Shown: positions 18,994 to 32,600 of the stretch, piece by piece
How the letters are laid out: every line of letters begins with the position of its first letter
Numbering within the stretch: the first letter of the stretch is position 1
DNA from: Alphaproteobacteria bacterium
GTDB taxonomy: Bacteria; Pseudomonadota; Alphaproteobacteria; Micavibrionales; Micavibrionaceae
Direction of reading: 5' to 3'
Assembly (NCBI GenBank): GCA_030424975.1
Contig: JAUHVY010000002.1
Location: 930,001-994,000, forward strand
DNA: 64,000 bases
Position numbers and translations under genes: made by a program
Notes under the pieces: model-generated
The model's database searches: none
Told to the model about the DNA's origin: nothing
Seen by the model: only the letters and a program-made list of their open reading frames with translations

Positions 18994-19023
18994 TTGACAA
19001 CATTATGGTCCTTGTGATTATAT
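18994..19023 (+). promoter_or_regulatory. rrn promoter P4
   Basis: TTGACA at 18994-18999 and TTATAT at 19018-19023 have an 18-bp spacer. The -10 box is weaker than in P1-P3. An A/T-rich stretch precedes it. Confidence 0.6.
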
Positions 19024-19102
19024 GCAGCCAATCAAAAAATTGACGAGCCGGTCTTGGCCGGTTGCAAACTTAAGGTTAGTGAAATTTCATTAAGATTGCG
19101 CA

Positions 19103-19152
19103 GTTCTTGGACATCGTGAATAGGAAAGAAGAGATACGCAGGCAGCAGTGCC
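19103..19152 (+). promoter_or_regulatory. Pre-16S leader: boxA-like element and processing-stem arm
   Basis: GTTCTTGGACA at 19103-19113 resembles an rrn boxA antitermination site. The arm at 19122-19136 (AGGAAAGAAGAGATA) is exactly complementary to 20893-20907 after the 16S gene, and the pairing continues imperfectly through 19152. This would form the stem, probably cut by RNase III, that brackets pre-16S rRNA. The leader between 19153 and 19364 holds no gene. Confidence 0.7.
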
Positions 19153-19364
19153 TAATCTGTTTTCAGGTTAGTGAATGCATTGAGTGCATTGATAAATAAG
19201 TCTGTTTGTATGTGTATCTACTATGACGCACATGATCTATATTATATAGGTCATATGAAAAACGGATGTAACACTAGTTGTTACATTACGGTTAAAGCAA
19301 GCAGAACTTTGAAGAATATACTTCAAAAAACCAAAAATTCAATTTTGAGTGATTTGATGGATCT

Positions 19365-20859
<1,495 letters not shown>

Positions 20860-20877
20860 GCTATTTGGTGCTTTCAT

Positions 20878-20910
20878 GCACTGTTGCCCGCCTATCTCTT
20901 CTTTCCTGTG
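20878..20910 (+). other. Pre-16S processing-stem arm in the spacer
   Basis: TATCTCTTCTTTCCT at 20893-20907 is the exact complement of 19122-19136 in the leader, and the flanking GCACTGTTGCCCGCC pairs imperfectly with 19137-19152. It closes the 16S precursor loop. Confidence 0.7.
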
Positions 20911-20955
20911 CAGGTAAAGGCTGCTTAGCAACCTTTATTATGGCTATTATGCTGT

Positions 20956-21032
20956 GGGCTCGTAGCTCAGTTGGTTAGAGCGCACGCTTGATAAGCGTGA
21001 GGTCGCAAGTTCAAGTCTCGCCGGGCCCACCA
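20956..21032 (+). tRNA. tRNA-Ile (anticodon GAT)
   Basis: A 77-nt cloverleaf with acceptor GGGCTCG/CGGGCCC (one G-U pair), a D-arm with GTAGCTCAG, anticodon loop TTGATAA, a T-arm with GTTCAAGTC and an encoded CCA. It is in the usual place after 16S. Confidence 0.97.
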
Positions 21033-21115
21033 TTATTTGATTGTAGTTTAAATAGCGGTGTGCTAAGATTAAACATCTTGTATTTATGTTTAATTTTAAT
21101 TATTTGAGGTTTGTA

Positions 21116-21910
21116 ATGCGTTACCTTTCTCTAGCTATTATGTGCATTGCAGTTTTTTCAGTTAGTAAACCCGCGAGAGCTTCGTGTGATTTAGCGACTG
21201 AGGTGCTGGATGTTATACCTAGCTCAATGATGAATCTGGCTTACATTGATGGTTTTAAGATTACTTGGAAAGGTATTCGCTATCGTTGTAAAAAGGATCC
21301 CTTATTTGCTGATCTCCAGACAAATATGAATCTTTTGTGTCAGATCATGGATCAAGCAGGTTCCGGTGCTTTTACGGCAGATGGTATCAGCGGTATATCT
21401 GGTGAGTTAACAAACATTATGACCCAGTTAAATTCTTTTGATACTATTACTGCTACAACCAAAGAAAGTGCTATTGCGCAAGCAGAGGCAAAGATGGTTA
21501 GTATTGATAGCAGTTTGACAGCAATTACCGCTTATAAGCCACAAACGGAAAACAATGTTTCTAAAAAGTGGGTTAAGAGAAAGAGTAGTTGTCGTAGTTC
21601 GGGGTATACACCTCCTGCTGAATCTCCTGCTGATCAGGGCGGTGGTGTTGATGATGATGAATCGGATGACCAAGCGTCTTCTGACTATGCGGATGATATT
21701 GCAAATGCTGGTGCCGACTTTGATGGTATGACTGATGAAGAAAAGCTGGCAGCTATCCAAGATATGTTGGATGATGGTGTTGGTTCGGAAGATCAAGCAG
21801 ATCTAGAGGCTCAGATGGCTGAAATTCAAGAGGCTATTGCAGAAGCTGAGGCTGCTGCGGCAGCAGCGGAAGCAGCAGCAGCTGAGGAAGAGGCAGCAGC
21901 AATTCCTTAA
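21116..21910 (+). CDS. Secreted acidic Ala-rich protein encoded inside the rRNA spacer
   Basis: A 264-residue open frame lies between the two spacer tRNAs. The start at 21116 has a GAGG ribosome-binding site 6 nt upstream and gives a textbook Sec signal peptide (MRYLSLAIMCIAVFSV, cut after PARA). ATG at 21086 is possible but lacks such a site. The mature protein has an N-terminal domain with four Cys (SCDL, YRCKK, LLCQI, SSCRS), a helical middle, an acidic linker (DDDESDD) and a C-terminal helix of Ala/Glu repeats. I do not recognise a family. It can only be transcribed with the rRNA unless a hidden promoter exists. Confidence 0.75.
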   Translation: MRYLSLAIMCIAVFSVSKPARASCDLATEVLDVIPSSMMNLAYIDGFKITWKGIRYRCKKDPLFADLQTNMNLLCQIMDQAGSGAFTADGISGISGELTNIMTQLNSFDTITATTKESAIAQAEAKMVSIDSSLTAITAYKPQTENNVSKKWVKRKSSCRSSGYTPPAESPADQGGGVDDDESDDQASSDYADDIANAGADFDGMTDEEKLAAIQDMLDDGVGSEDQADLEAQMAEIQEAIAEAEAAAAAAEAAAAEEEAAAIP

Positions 21911-21937
21911 TGGATACTAAGTTTAGATCGTAGCCGT

Positions 21938-22013
21938 GGGCCCTTAGCTCAGCTGGGAGAGCGCCTGATTTGCATTCAGGAGGTCAGCGGTTCGATCCCG
22001 CTAGGGTCCACCA
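21938..22013 (+). tRNA. tRNA-Ala (anticodon TGC)
   Basis: A 76-nt cloverleaf with acceptor GGGCCCT/AGGGTCC (one G-U pair), a D-arm with TTAGCTCAGCTGGGAGAG, anticodon loop TTTGCAT, T-loop GGTTCGATC and an encoded CCA. It starts 27 bp after the inserted coding sequence. Confidence 0.97.
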
Positions 22014-22395
22014 ACGACTTTGCTTGCACATTATTGATAAAGTTAGAAACAAATCGTTAACTGACGGTTTGTTTCTGGTTTTTGACTAGAAAAAAGTTCT
22101 TTGAAATCGTGAATAGGTAAGAAATGACATCATAAGGTGTTAATAGCAATTGTAATACTTTTAGTATTACGCGTTGGTTATTAGCAAATTATGAAATCTC
22201 CAAATAATATATATTTTGTAGGTTGAGGTCATGTGGTTGAATGTAAATTCAATCTTAATGATCTCGATTATATGAATTCATTCAATTGAATTCATTCTTA
22301 ATGTCTAACAAAATCTGAGAACGTTATTAGACTTTAGTTCAGTCTAATAACTTTTTAATGAACGAGCAGCGGATTTATCCCTGCGCGTGATTTAA
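22014..22395 (+). promoter_or_regulatory. Spacer before 23S: boxA-like site and pre-23S stem arm
   Basis: No gene is seen. GTTCTTTGAAA at 22096-22106 matches a boxA antitermination element. The stretch 22098-22123 is complementary, with about two mismatches or G-U pairs, to 25402-25428 after 5S. This would form the long stem that releases pre-23S/5S RNA. The block at 22096-22123 is also a close copy of the 16S leader at 19103-19131. Confidence 0.65.
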
Positions 22396-25135
<2,740 letters not shown>

Positions 25136-25262
25136 AAATTATGCAATGGTATTACAAAAGGCCATTTGCTACGCGCAGTGATAAGTTTACTGCATGTGAT
25201 TTAAACTCAGGTTTTAGTTACATTAAGTGCAGAATATATATTTTGAAGAGTTGAGTTTGAAT

Positions 25263-25380
25263 GATCTGGTGGCTATAGCGAGAGTGAAACACATGATCCC
25301 ATCCCGAACTCAATGGTGAAACCTCTTAGCGACGATGGTACTGCATCTTAAGGTGTGGGAGAGTAGTTCGTTGCCAGATC
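25263..25380 (+). rRNA. rrf: 5S ribosomal RNA
   Basis: About 118 nt, starting GATCTGGTGGCTATAGCG and ending CGTTGCCAGATC, so the two ends pair as helix I. The internal CCCATCCCGAACTC segment is the conserved loop B/C part. The ends are approximate to a few bases. Confidence 0.93.
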
Positions 25381-25401
25381 TTTTAAACTCATCTCTTCAG
25401 A

Positions 25402-25459
25402 TTCTTACCTATTCATGATTTCAAGGACATGCCAACCACTCTTTTGAGTGGTTTTTTTG
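25402..25459 (+). terminator. rrn trailer: pre-23S stem arm and Rho-independent terminator
   Basis: The arm at 25402-25428 pairs with the pre-23S leader at 22098-22123. AACCACTC (25434-25441) and GAGTGGTT (25446-25453) then form a perfect 8-bp stem with a TTTT loop and a T-run. This ends the operon. Confidence 0.88.
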
Positions 25460-25584
25460 TGCCTTTTTTACTCCTAACGAATGCTTCATCTTATGTTTTC
25501 GTACGATCTATAGTGTGCGAATATTATTTTTGCGCCAATTTTATGCATACGTTATGCTTAAAAGACGATGGAAAGGTTCCTGTC

Positions 25585-26058
25585 ATGAAATTATTTATCC
25601 GCATTTTTATATCTACAGCATTTTTGCTTAGTATAAATAGCGCAGTGTATGCAGGCGCGCCCGACTGTGGTGATGTTGATCGTGATGTTGCTGATGATGC
25701 CTATGAGGCTGCTCATGATCTTCGTTTATACGCAGATGTAGAAAGCGATATAGAGCGCGTCTGTACAACGATGGAAGGCTTTGAGCGTTATTACAATGAG
25801 TTGCCAAGAGAGGGAAAGGTTGATCCCGACTTCAAAAAGGCACGTAGCGCTGCGATTAGGAATATTGAAACCGATTTAGCCGATTTGCGCGGCCCGCTCA
25901 TTGCATTGCGTGTGTGGGTTCGTTCTGATGAAGGGGGCGCATTTAATCGCGCAAAGCGTGAGGCACATATTAAAAGTAATCGTAATACCGTGAAATCCGT
26001 TTTAAATCGTATGGAGATGCATGAGCAAAAAGTGAAGAACCTTATGAACGGTGCATAA
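25585..26058 (+). CDS. Small secreted protein of unknown function
   Basis: A 157-residue protein. The open frame extends upstream into the rrn terminator, but the start is placed at 25585 because a GGAAAGG site lies upstream and the product then begins with a clean signal peptide (MKLFIRIFISTAFLLSINSA, cut after VYA). The mature part is helical and charged, with Cys in APDCGDV and ERVCTTM that could form a disulfide. Arg/Lys-rich helices follow. There are no known motifs. It follows the rrn terminator by about 125 bp and is convergent with the cNMP-binding gene. Confidence 0.65.
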   Translation: MKLFIRIFISTAFLLSINSAVYAGAPDCGDVDRDVADDAYEAAHDLRLYADVESDIERVCTTMEGFERYYNELPREGKVDPDFKKARSAAIRNIETDLADLRGPLIALRVWVRSDEGGAFNRAKREAHIKSNRNTVKSVLNRMEMHEQKVKNLMNGA

Positions 26059-26065
26059 AGACGTT

Positions 26066-26623
26066 TTATTCGTCTTGCGTACTATTCTGCGCAGCTTCTT
26101 TTTTCGCTGCAGCCTTCAGGCTTTTTAAATCTTTTAATAACCCATTGATATGGGGAAGAATAGCGTTTTTATAATCATCCTTTTTATCATCGCTGACAGG
26201 GGCGATGAGCCCTTTTACCAAGGCATCAGCAATAGGGTCAATTTCAAAATTTTTTATCGCGCTATCTCTCTTTTCGCTTTCAAGCTTACTTATTTTTTTT
26301 ACTGCGTAATCAAGAATAGTCGTGATGCTTTTATCTGCGCGCGCTAGTTTTTTTTGGAAATCCTGTCGCGTTATGGTTACAACCGTAGTCGTTTCCATGG
26401 CTTCATAACTCATCGTAGAGGCCTCATCTATCATGAGGTTGATCTCCCCAATGATCGCACCGGGGCCAAATCGTATGACCTCCACTTTGCTGCCTTCTTT
26501 CATTGTATAGGCGCGTATTTCGCCGGTTTGTACAACATAGGCACGTGTATTGTCTTCACCTTCACGTATAAAAGGCTTTCCGGGCTGCAATACGCTGCGC
26601 TCTAAGACATTTCCGCTGCTCAT
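26066..26623 (-). CDS. Cyclic nucleotide-binding domain protein without DNA-binding domain
   Basis: This 185-residue protein has a cNMP-type beta-barrel at residues 5-110, with FIREGEDNTRAYVVQTGEIRAY and FGPGAIIGEINLM. These match the glycine-rich turns and the phosphate-binding cassette region, where the usual GE.........R.A core is degenerate (ASTMSYEAME). The C-terminal helical part (about 110-185) replaces the helix-turn-helix of Crp/Fnr regulators. It may sense cyclic nucleotides or act as a structural adapter; whether it binds a nucleotide is doubtful. It is divergent from the cold-shock gene. Confidence 0.8.
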   Translation of the reverse strand: MSSGNVLERSVLQPGKPFIREGEDNTRAYVVQTGEIRAYTMKEGSKVEVIRFGPGAIIGEINLMIDEASTMSYEAMETTTVVTITRQDFQKKLARADKSITTILDYAVKKISKLESEKRDSAIKNFEIDPIADALVKGLIAPVSDDKKDDYKNAILPHINGLLKDLKSLKAAAKKEAAQNSTQDE

Positions 26624-26844
26624 AAATGATTTCCGATATATGGAATAAAGAACTTTAAATGTAACTATATCATTGAAAAGGCAGTAAAAGTATAAAAATT
26701 ACCCCTTATTTTTTAGAATTTTATTGATAAAAAAGCGAAAAGCGCGTTTAATCACAGCAATAATTGGGACTTCGTGATTGGAATAGAATACAAGCCGAAT
26801 ACCTTTTAGAGCTTAAATTTTATTTTGAATACAAGGAGTCAAAT

Positions 26845-27054
26845 ATGTCTCAAACAGGAACCGTAAAGTGGTTTAACGCCACAAAAGGATTTGGATTTAT
26901 CGTACCGGATGCAGGTGGAAGTGATGTTTTCGTACACATTTCTGCAGTAGAGCAAGCAGGTATGAAAACTTTATCTGACGGTCAAAAAGTCGAATTCGAA
27001 CTTCAGGAGAACCGTGGCAAGCAAGCCGCTGGTAACCTGAAAGCGGTTGATTAA
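26845..27054 (+). CDS. Cold-shock domain protein (CspA family)
   Basis: A 69-residue single cold-shock domain with both RNA-binding motifs: KGFGFI (RNP1) and DVFVHISA (RNP2-like VFVHI). These small beta-barrel proteins bind single-stranded nucleic acid and act as RNA chaperones. The start at 26845 is set by an AAGGAG site 8 nt upstream; the open frame runs on to 26764 but that part is not protein-like. A long untranslated leader is possible, as in other csp genes. A strong terminator follows. Confidence 0.96.
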   Translation: MSQTGTVKWFNATKGFGFIVPDAGGSDVFVHISAVEQAGMKTLSDGQKVEFELQENRGKQAAGNLKAVD

Positions 27055-27077
27055 TAAAGATTTTCTTTACGAATATG

Positions 27078-27110
27078 AGCGCTCTGCCTTGTGGCAGGGC
27101 GCTTTTTTTA
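27078..27110 (+). terminator. Terminator of the cold-shock gene
   Basis: AGCGCTCTGCC (27078-27088) and GGCAGGGCGCT (27093-27103) form an 11-bp stem with one G-U pair and a TTGT loop, followed by a T-run. Confidence 0.92.
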
Positions 27111-27225
27111 TTTCTCCTGCTTTTGCTAATATTGCGTCGCGTCACATCAAAAGTTTGTAAGGATATTGCTTTGTAGCTATAATCAGCTTCCATACAATGC
27201 TTAGTTGTAGAAATAGGAGGGAACT

Positions 27226-27360
27226 ATGACTGCTTATGCTTGTGGATCCGGTGGGGTCATGTTTGTACCTGAAAAGATTGAACGCACAATGCCACGCGTG
27301 GTTATTCGTCGTTCAAACGATAATGAGGACGCAAAGGAAAAAACGGAAGATCAGGAATAG
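27226..27360 (+). CDS. Small 44-residue protein
   Basis: A short gene with an AGGAGG ribosome-binding site 6 nt before ATG. The product starts MTAYACGSGGVMFVPEKIER and ends with a charged tail (EDAKEKTEDQE). It has one Cys, no membrane helix, and a basic middle (MPRVVIRRSN). I know no function. The perfect ribosome-binding site, clean boundaries and free-standing position between two terminators argue that it is real. Confidence 0.55.
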   Translation: MTAYACGSGGVMFVPEKIERTMPRVVIRRSNDNEDAKEKTEDQE

Positions 27361-27477
27361 CCCTGAGGCCTTAATTTCCAAAAAAGACTTGCCGTGTGTG
27401 TGTTGCCCTTGTATCAATTCAATGGTTAAGAATAATTTTCAAAGACCTTGAATGAAGAAAGAGAAGGGCAATAAGAA

Positions 27478-28014
27478 ATGGATATTTCGAAGATTTCCGT
27501 CGGTAAAGATGCACCGAATAATGTCAATGTTGTGATTGAAAATACTGCAGGTGGTACACCTGTGAAGTATGAGCTGGATAAAGATTCCGGCGCTCTGTTC
27601 GTTGACCGTTTTGTGCATACACCGATGTTTTATCCGGCGAATTACGGTTTCGTGCCAAATACATTGGGTGGCGACGGCGATCCTGTTGATGTATTGGTAT
27701 ATTCACAACACGCAATTATGCCAGGTGCGGTTATAGCCGCGCGCCCGGTTGGTGTTTTGGTGATGGAAGATGACGGTGGACAGGATGAAAAAATCTTGGC
27801 AGTCCCTGTAAGCAAGACACACCCAATGTTTGACAGCATTCAAGAATATAGCGATCTACCGCAAATTCTATTGGATGAGATCGAACACTTCTTTACGCAC
27901 TACAAAGACCTTGAAAAAGGGAAGTGGGTAAAAATGAAGGGCTGGGAAGGTTCTGAGAAGGCGAAAGCCTTGATCATGGAAGGCGTAGATAACGCACAGT
28001 CCAAAGCAGCCTAA
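27478..28014 (+). CDS. ppa: Inorganic pyrophosphatase
   Basis: A 178-residue family I pyrophosphatase, which hydrolyses PPi to two phosphates and pulls biosynthetic reactions forward in the cytosol. Visible signatures are [27 protein letters not shown] and the metal-binding DGDPVDVLV (D-G-D-P-x-D) near residue 65, with [13 protein letters not shown] near the C-terminus. Length is typical for the bacterial hexameric enzyme. A terminator follows at once. Confidence 0.97.
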   Translation: MDISKISVGKDAPNNVNVVIENTAGGTPVKYELDKDSGALFVDRFVHTPMFYPANYGFVPNTLGGDGDPVDVLVYSQHAIMPGAVIAARPVGVLVMEDDGGQDEKILAVPVSKTHPMFDSIQEYSDLPQILLDEIEHFFTHYKDLEKGKWVKMKGWEGSEKAKALIMEGVDNAQSKAA

Positions 28015-28039
28015 GGCATGCATTATTAAATAATACAGG

Positions 28040-28072
28040 CGGTGCGATTTATTTCGCACCGTTTTCTTTTTT
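28040..28072 (+). terminator. Terminator of ppa
   Basis: CGGTGCGA (28040-28047) pairs with TCGCACCG (28054-28061), followed by a T-rich tract of about ten bases with one C. Confidence 0.9.
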
Positions 28073-28145
28073 CACCCTTGCACTATAATCAAGCAGGGTA
28101 TATGCAATGGCGCATATTTCTAATCGGCAGGAGCAATAAGATATC

Positions 28146-29651
28146 ATGATTACGTTACCGCATTGGGTCGCACAAGGCTTGGCCGTTATGGCAACATTAT
28201 TTGTTACGTTGTTTGGCATCGCTTTACTGGCGTTAATCATATTATATTTTGTGGACGCAACGCAGCGTAAAGATGCAATACGTCATAATTTCCCTGTGCT
28301 TGGTCGTTTTCGGTACCTGTTCCAGTTTTTAGGGGAATTCTTCCGACAATACTTTTTTGCGATGGATCGCGAAGAAATGCCGTTTAACCGTGCAGAGCGT
28401 GAATGGGTCTACCGCGCTGCGCGAAATAAGGGCAATACGGTTGCTTTTGGGTCGACAAAAAATTTGAACAGTGTCGGCACCTATATTTTTTCAAATACCG
28501 CTTTTGCTCCGCTTGAATCGGATACGGCGAAAACAAAGGTTATGCGTATCGGCCCATATTGTAAGCAGCCATATGACGCGCCATCCTTTTTTAATATTTC
28601 CGGAATGAGCTACGGTTCTGTTTCCAAGCCTGCGGTGAAGGCGCTTTCTAAAGGGGCGAAGATGGCGAATTGCTGGCTCAACACGGGGGAGGGCGGATTA
28701 TCGCCTTATCACCTAGAGGGCGGCGCAGATATCGTGTTCCAACTCGGCACTGCGAAATATGGTGCGCGTAATGACGATGGTACATTAAACGATGAAAAAT
28801 TGCGCAAAACGTGTTCACATGAGCAAGTGAAAATGGTTGAAATTAAGCTATCTCAAGGGGCTAAGCCGGGCAAGGGCGGTATTTTACCCGGTCCAAAAGT
28901 AACGGAAGAGATTGCACAAATACGCGGTATTGAGGCAGGAAAGCCATCAATTTCAGCGAACCGCCATCCGGAGATCAGTAATGTTTATGAGTTATTGGAT
29001 TTCGTCAATCATGTGCGTGATGTTACAGGCAAGCCTTGTGGCTTTAAAACTGTGATTGGTGACGCCGAATGGATCGAGGAACTATGCCAAGAGGTTTTAA
29101 AGCGCGGCGTTGAAAGCGCCCCTGATTTTATTACGATTGATGGCGGTAACGGCGGCACAGGTGCTGCCCCGATGTCACTTATGGATAATGTGGGCTTGGT
29201 TCTGAAGGAAGCATTGCCGTTGGTGTCTGATATCTTACATAAATATGGTTTGCGCGATCGTATTCGTATTGTCGCTTCAGGAAAGTTGATTAACCCTTCA
29301 GATGTTGCATGGGCGATTTGTACGGGGGCTGACTTTATTACTTCAGGTCGTGGCTTCTTGTTTGCGCTAGGCTGTATTCAGTCTTTGAAGTGTAACAAGA
29401 ATACATGCCCGACAGGTATTACAACGCACCAGAAGCACTTGCAGGCAGGCTTAAACCCCGAGGATAAAGCCGTGCGCGTGGCGCATTACGCAAAGAACCT
29501 GGTGCATGAGGTGGAAACCATAGCGCATTCTTGCGGCGTAGCAGAGCCTCGCTCTTTGCGTCGTAAACATGTTCGTGTCGTTCAAAATACGGGGATGTCG
29601 ATTGCGATGGATAAACTGTATCCACGTCCTGATGTTATCGAGCAACTATAA
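28146..29651 (+). CDS. FMN-binding glutamate synthase-family protein, membrane-anchored
   Basis: A 501-residue protein with an N-terminal membrane helix (about residues 12-36) and then the GltB-type FMN barrel. Visible motifs are ISGMSYGSVSKPAVKALSKG, NTGEGGLSPYH, the substrate/FMN part KPGKGGILPG, DGGNGGTGAAP, and GCIQSLKCNKNTCPTG, whose three Cys match the [3Fe-4S] site of glutamate synthase. The amidotransferase (glutaminase) domain of full GltB is absent. This stand-alone form is common in bacteria; its natural substrate and electron donor are uncertain. It is convergent with the hybrid kinase gene. Confidence 0.9.
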   Translation: MITLPHWVAQGLAVMATLFVTLFGIALLALIILYFVDATQRKDAIRHNFPVLGRFRYLFQFLGEFFRQYFFAMDREEMPFNRAEREWVYRAARNKGNTVAFGSTKNLNSVGTYIFSNTAFAPLESDTAKTKVMRIGPYCKQPYDAPSFFNISGMSYGSVSKPAVKALSKGAKMANCWLNTGEGGLSPYHLEGGADIVFQLGTAKYGARNDDGTLNDEKLRKTCSHEQVKMVEIKLSQGAKPGKGGILPGPKVTEEIAQIRGIEAGKPSISANRHPEISNVYELLDFVNHVRDVTGKPCGFKTVIGDAEWIEELCQEVLKRGVESAPDFITIDGGNGGTGAAPMSLMDNVGLVLKEALPLVSDILHKYGLRDRIRIVASGKLINPSDVAWAICTGADFITSGRGFLFALGCIQSLKCNKNTCPTGITTHQKHLQAGLNPEDKAVRVAHYAKNLVHEVETIAHSCGVAEPRSLRRKHVRVVQNTGMSIAMDKLYPRPDVIEQL

Positions 29652-29687
29652 ACTTGAGCAGATATATAAAGGACATGCCAAGCTAAT

Positions 29688-32600
29688 TTAAATTTGCCCT
29701 TTATTGATGAGCCATAGATCCAAAATTTCGGCTATGCGCTCTATTTTAAAGGGTTTGTTCACATAGTCATCCATACCAATAGAGATGCATTTATCACGGT
29801 CACCGACCATCGCATCAGCCGTTAAAGCAACAATAGGCATACGTTCGCGATGTTTTGCTGCTTCGTATTGACGAATTTTCTTTGTCGCTTCAAAGCCGTC
29901 CATTTCTGGCATATGACAATCCATAAAGACCAAATCATAGGGCTTCTCTCTGACTTTCTCATAGGCTTCTTTGCCGTTAACCGCGGTGTCTAATTGCACG
30001 CCGAAGTTATTGAGAACCTTCTTGATTAAAACCATATTGATTTTCATGTCTTCTACGGCCAGTACGGAATAATCGGAATACTGAACGTAGTCGTGAGCTG
30101 CGTTTTCGTTCTCACTTTCGATCATCGATGTTGTATTATGTCGTGTAACAAAGAATTTCTCACCGTCGGTCTTATCTCTGTATTTTTTAAGCAATTTAAT
30201 CGCATTAATAATGTGATCTTTTCGGAAAGGTTTTTTAATATACCCCTGCAGCCCATCTACTTTAAATTCAGAATTAGGTTTATGTTCTGCTGCGCCTGAT
30301 ACCAACACGCAATCCAGATATTTTAAATTTTTATCCTTTTTGATTTTTTGAACGAAGGTAAGGCCGTCCATACCACTGCCCAGAGAGTAGTCTATAAAAC
30401 AGACATTGTATTTTTCTTTCTTCAGATACTTTAATGCGTCTTCGGCATTTGTGGCCTCTGTGAAATTGACATTGGCACGGCTTAAGATTGTGCTCATTAC
30501 TTTGCGCGTCATGTCATAATCATCAACAATCAGAACCTTTTGATCAGAGATATCGATATTTAGCGGTTTCATACCCTTTTTGAGGCTCTCACCTAATTTT
30601 ATATCAAATATAAAACGAGAGCCTTTTCCCGGTTCACTTTTGATTCTGATACCGCCGCCCATCAGATGAATTAATTCAGTAACGATCGTCAGCCCGAGAC
30701 CCGTACCACCAAACTTGCGCGTTGTTGAGCCTTCCGCCTGAGAGAATTTTTCAAAAATGCGTTTTTGTTTGTCTTTGGCAACACCTATTCCTGTATCCTC
30801 TATATAACATTCGAGATGATGGATGCCGTGTTTCAATGATTTACTTGAAACATTTACAACGATATGGCCATTCTGGGTGAATTTCAGAGCATTACTGATT
30901 AGGTTTGCGAAGACTTGTTTTAATCTTACCGGGTCGCCAATTAAGAATTGTGGTAATTTATCATCAATATCCAAAATCATTTCCAACCCTTTTTCTCGTG
31001 CTTGGAATGCGTATAGGCTGGTGACTTCTTGTAGTGTCTCAAACAAATCAAAGTCGATTTTTTCTAGCTGTAACTTGCCGGCTTCGATTTTTGAAATATC
31101 AATAATGTCATTAATAATGTTCAAGAGTGTTTCGCCGGAGGTATGAATGGCCTTGACCCATTCATCCTGCTCGTCATCAAGTTTTGTATCAAGAAGCAAG
31201 CGTGACATGCCGAGAACCGCATTCATCGGCGTTCTGATTTCATGGCTCATATTGGCAAGGAAACTACTTTTCGCTAAGCTCGCTTCTTCGGCTTTTTGCT
31301 TTGCTTTTTCAAGTTCCTTTTCCCTTTCAACACGTTCTGTAATGTCTTGCGTGATACAAATAAAGAGGGCTTCCCCGCGATAAAATATATGGCTGAACCC
31401 AAGATAGACCTGGAAGGGTTCGCCGTTTTTGCGTAGCCCGACAACCTCGTGTTTTAATGCAAAATTATCTGTTCTGCCTGATTGGTAATATTGTTCCATA
31501 AATGTTTGAAATTCTTCTCTATACTTGCCGTATAGTAATTCCTCTGCCTGTCGACCGAGTATTTCATGCCGTTCATATTGAAAAATACGTGCTGAGGTTT
31601 CGTTTATATATGTAATCGCACCATTGGCATCAAGCGTAATTAGACCTTCATTCATATTATTGAAGATCGCATCAGTGCGCTTCTTTTCCTCTTCATTCGC
31701 AAGGTTTTGCAAAAACCTTTCGCGTTGTGTGTACAAAAAGTTATAAATGAGCAAGGTTAGTAAGGCCGAGAAGAGGAGGCCGGCGATAAGAATTAAATTC
31801 TCGACCGGAACTTCTCGATCATAAAAACTTTGTTTTATATTAAAGGTTAAATAAAGTTGGGTCTTGGATAACGAAATAGCAACTGTTTTTTCTTTGCTCA
31901 TCCCTAAATCTTGTTCGGGGGGATGTAACGATACCGATACGAAAAGCATGCTATTTTTCTTTAGTTCATTTAATTGCTCTTCGATGTTGTGAATGTTAAA
32001 TATCGCTCCAATGAAACCGGTTTGATCTGATGTGCCTTTGATTTTTTTGCTTTCAACCTTTGTGATAGCCAAAAAATGGTTATGCGGATCAAAATCGGTT
32101 TTTACATGCCCTGATAATGAACCGACATCATTAAATAAGCGCAGCTCGCCCTTTTTGTCAGAAGTAAAAGATGAGGTAATATTTTTTATCTCTTGCACGT
32201 CTTCTATGTGCAATGTTTCAATTTGGTGATTGAGATTGTAGGCATAAATTTCTTCTTCATCTTTATGCGGAATATAAAAAATGAATTCCGCGACATTATC
32301 CTTATCAATCAAACTTCTGACAAATGAATCAAACTCTTTGTGATTGACAAAGGAGGATGCGTCAAAAAGTGCGCTGATACTTCGGAATATATTGAAATTA
32401 TGAGAGAGGTATTCTTCTGCCTCCGCTTTATATGTGTTCATTGATGACAAAAACACTTTATTTCGGTCGCTGGCTTTTTTTTCCTTTGTTTGGGCGTATG
32501 CAAAGAAGGTGAGCGATATAAAAATAAAAAGAAATGTTGCCGATATATAGTTTATGTTTTTTTTATTCTCAGGTGAAAATATTTTCTGTTTTGTGTGGCT

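Noticed and set aside
25429-25584. N-terminal extension of the secreted protein gene
   Set aside because: It begins inside the rrn trailer and covers the terminator. The internal start at 25585 gives a clean signal peptide.
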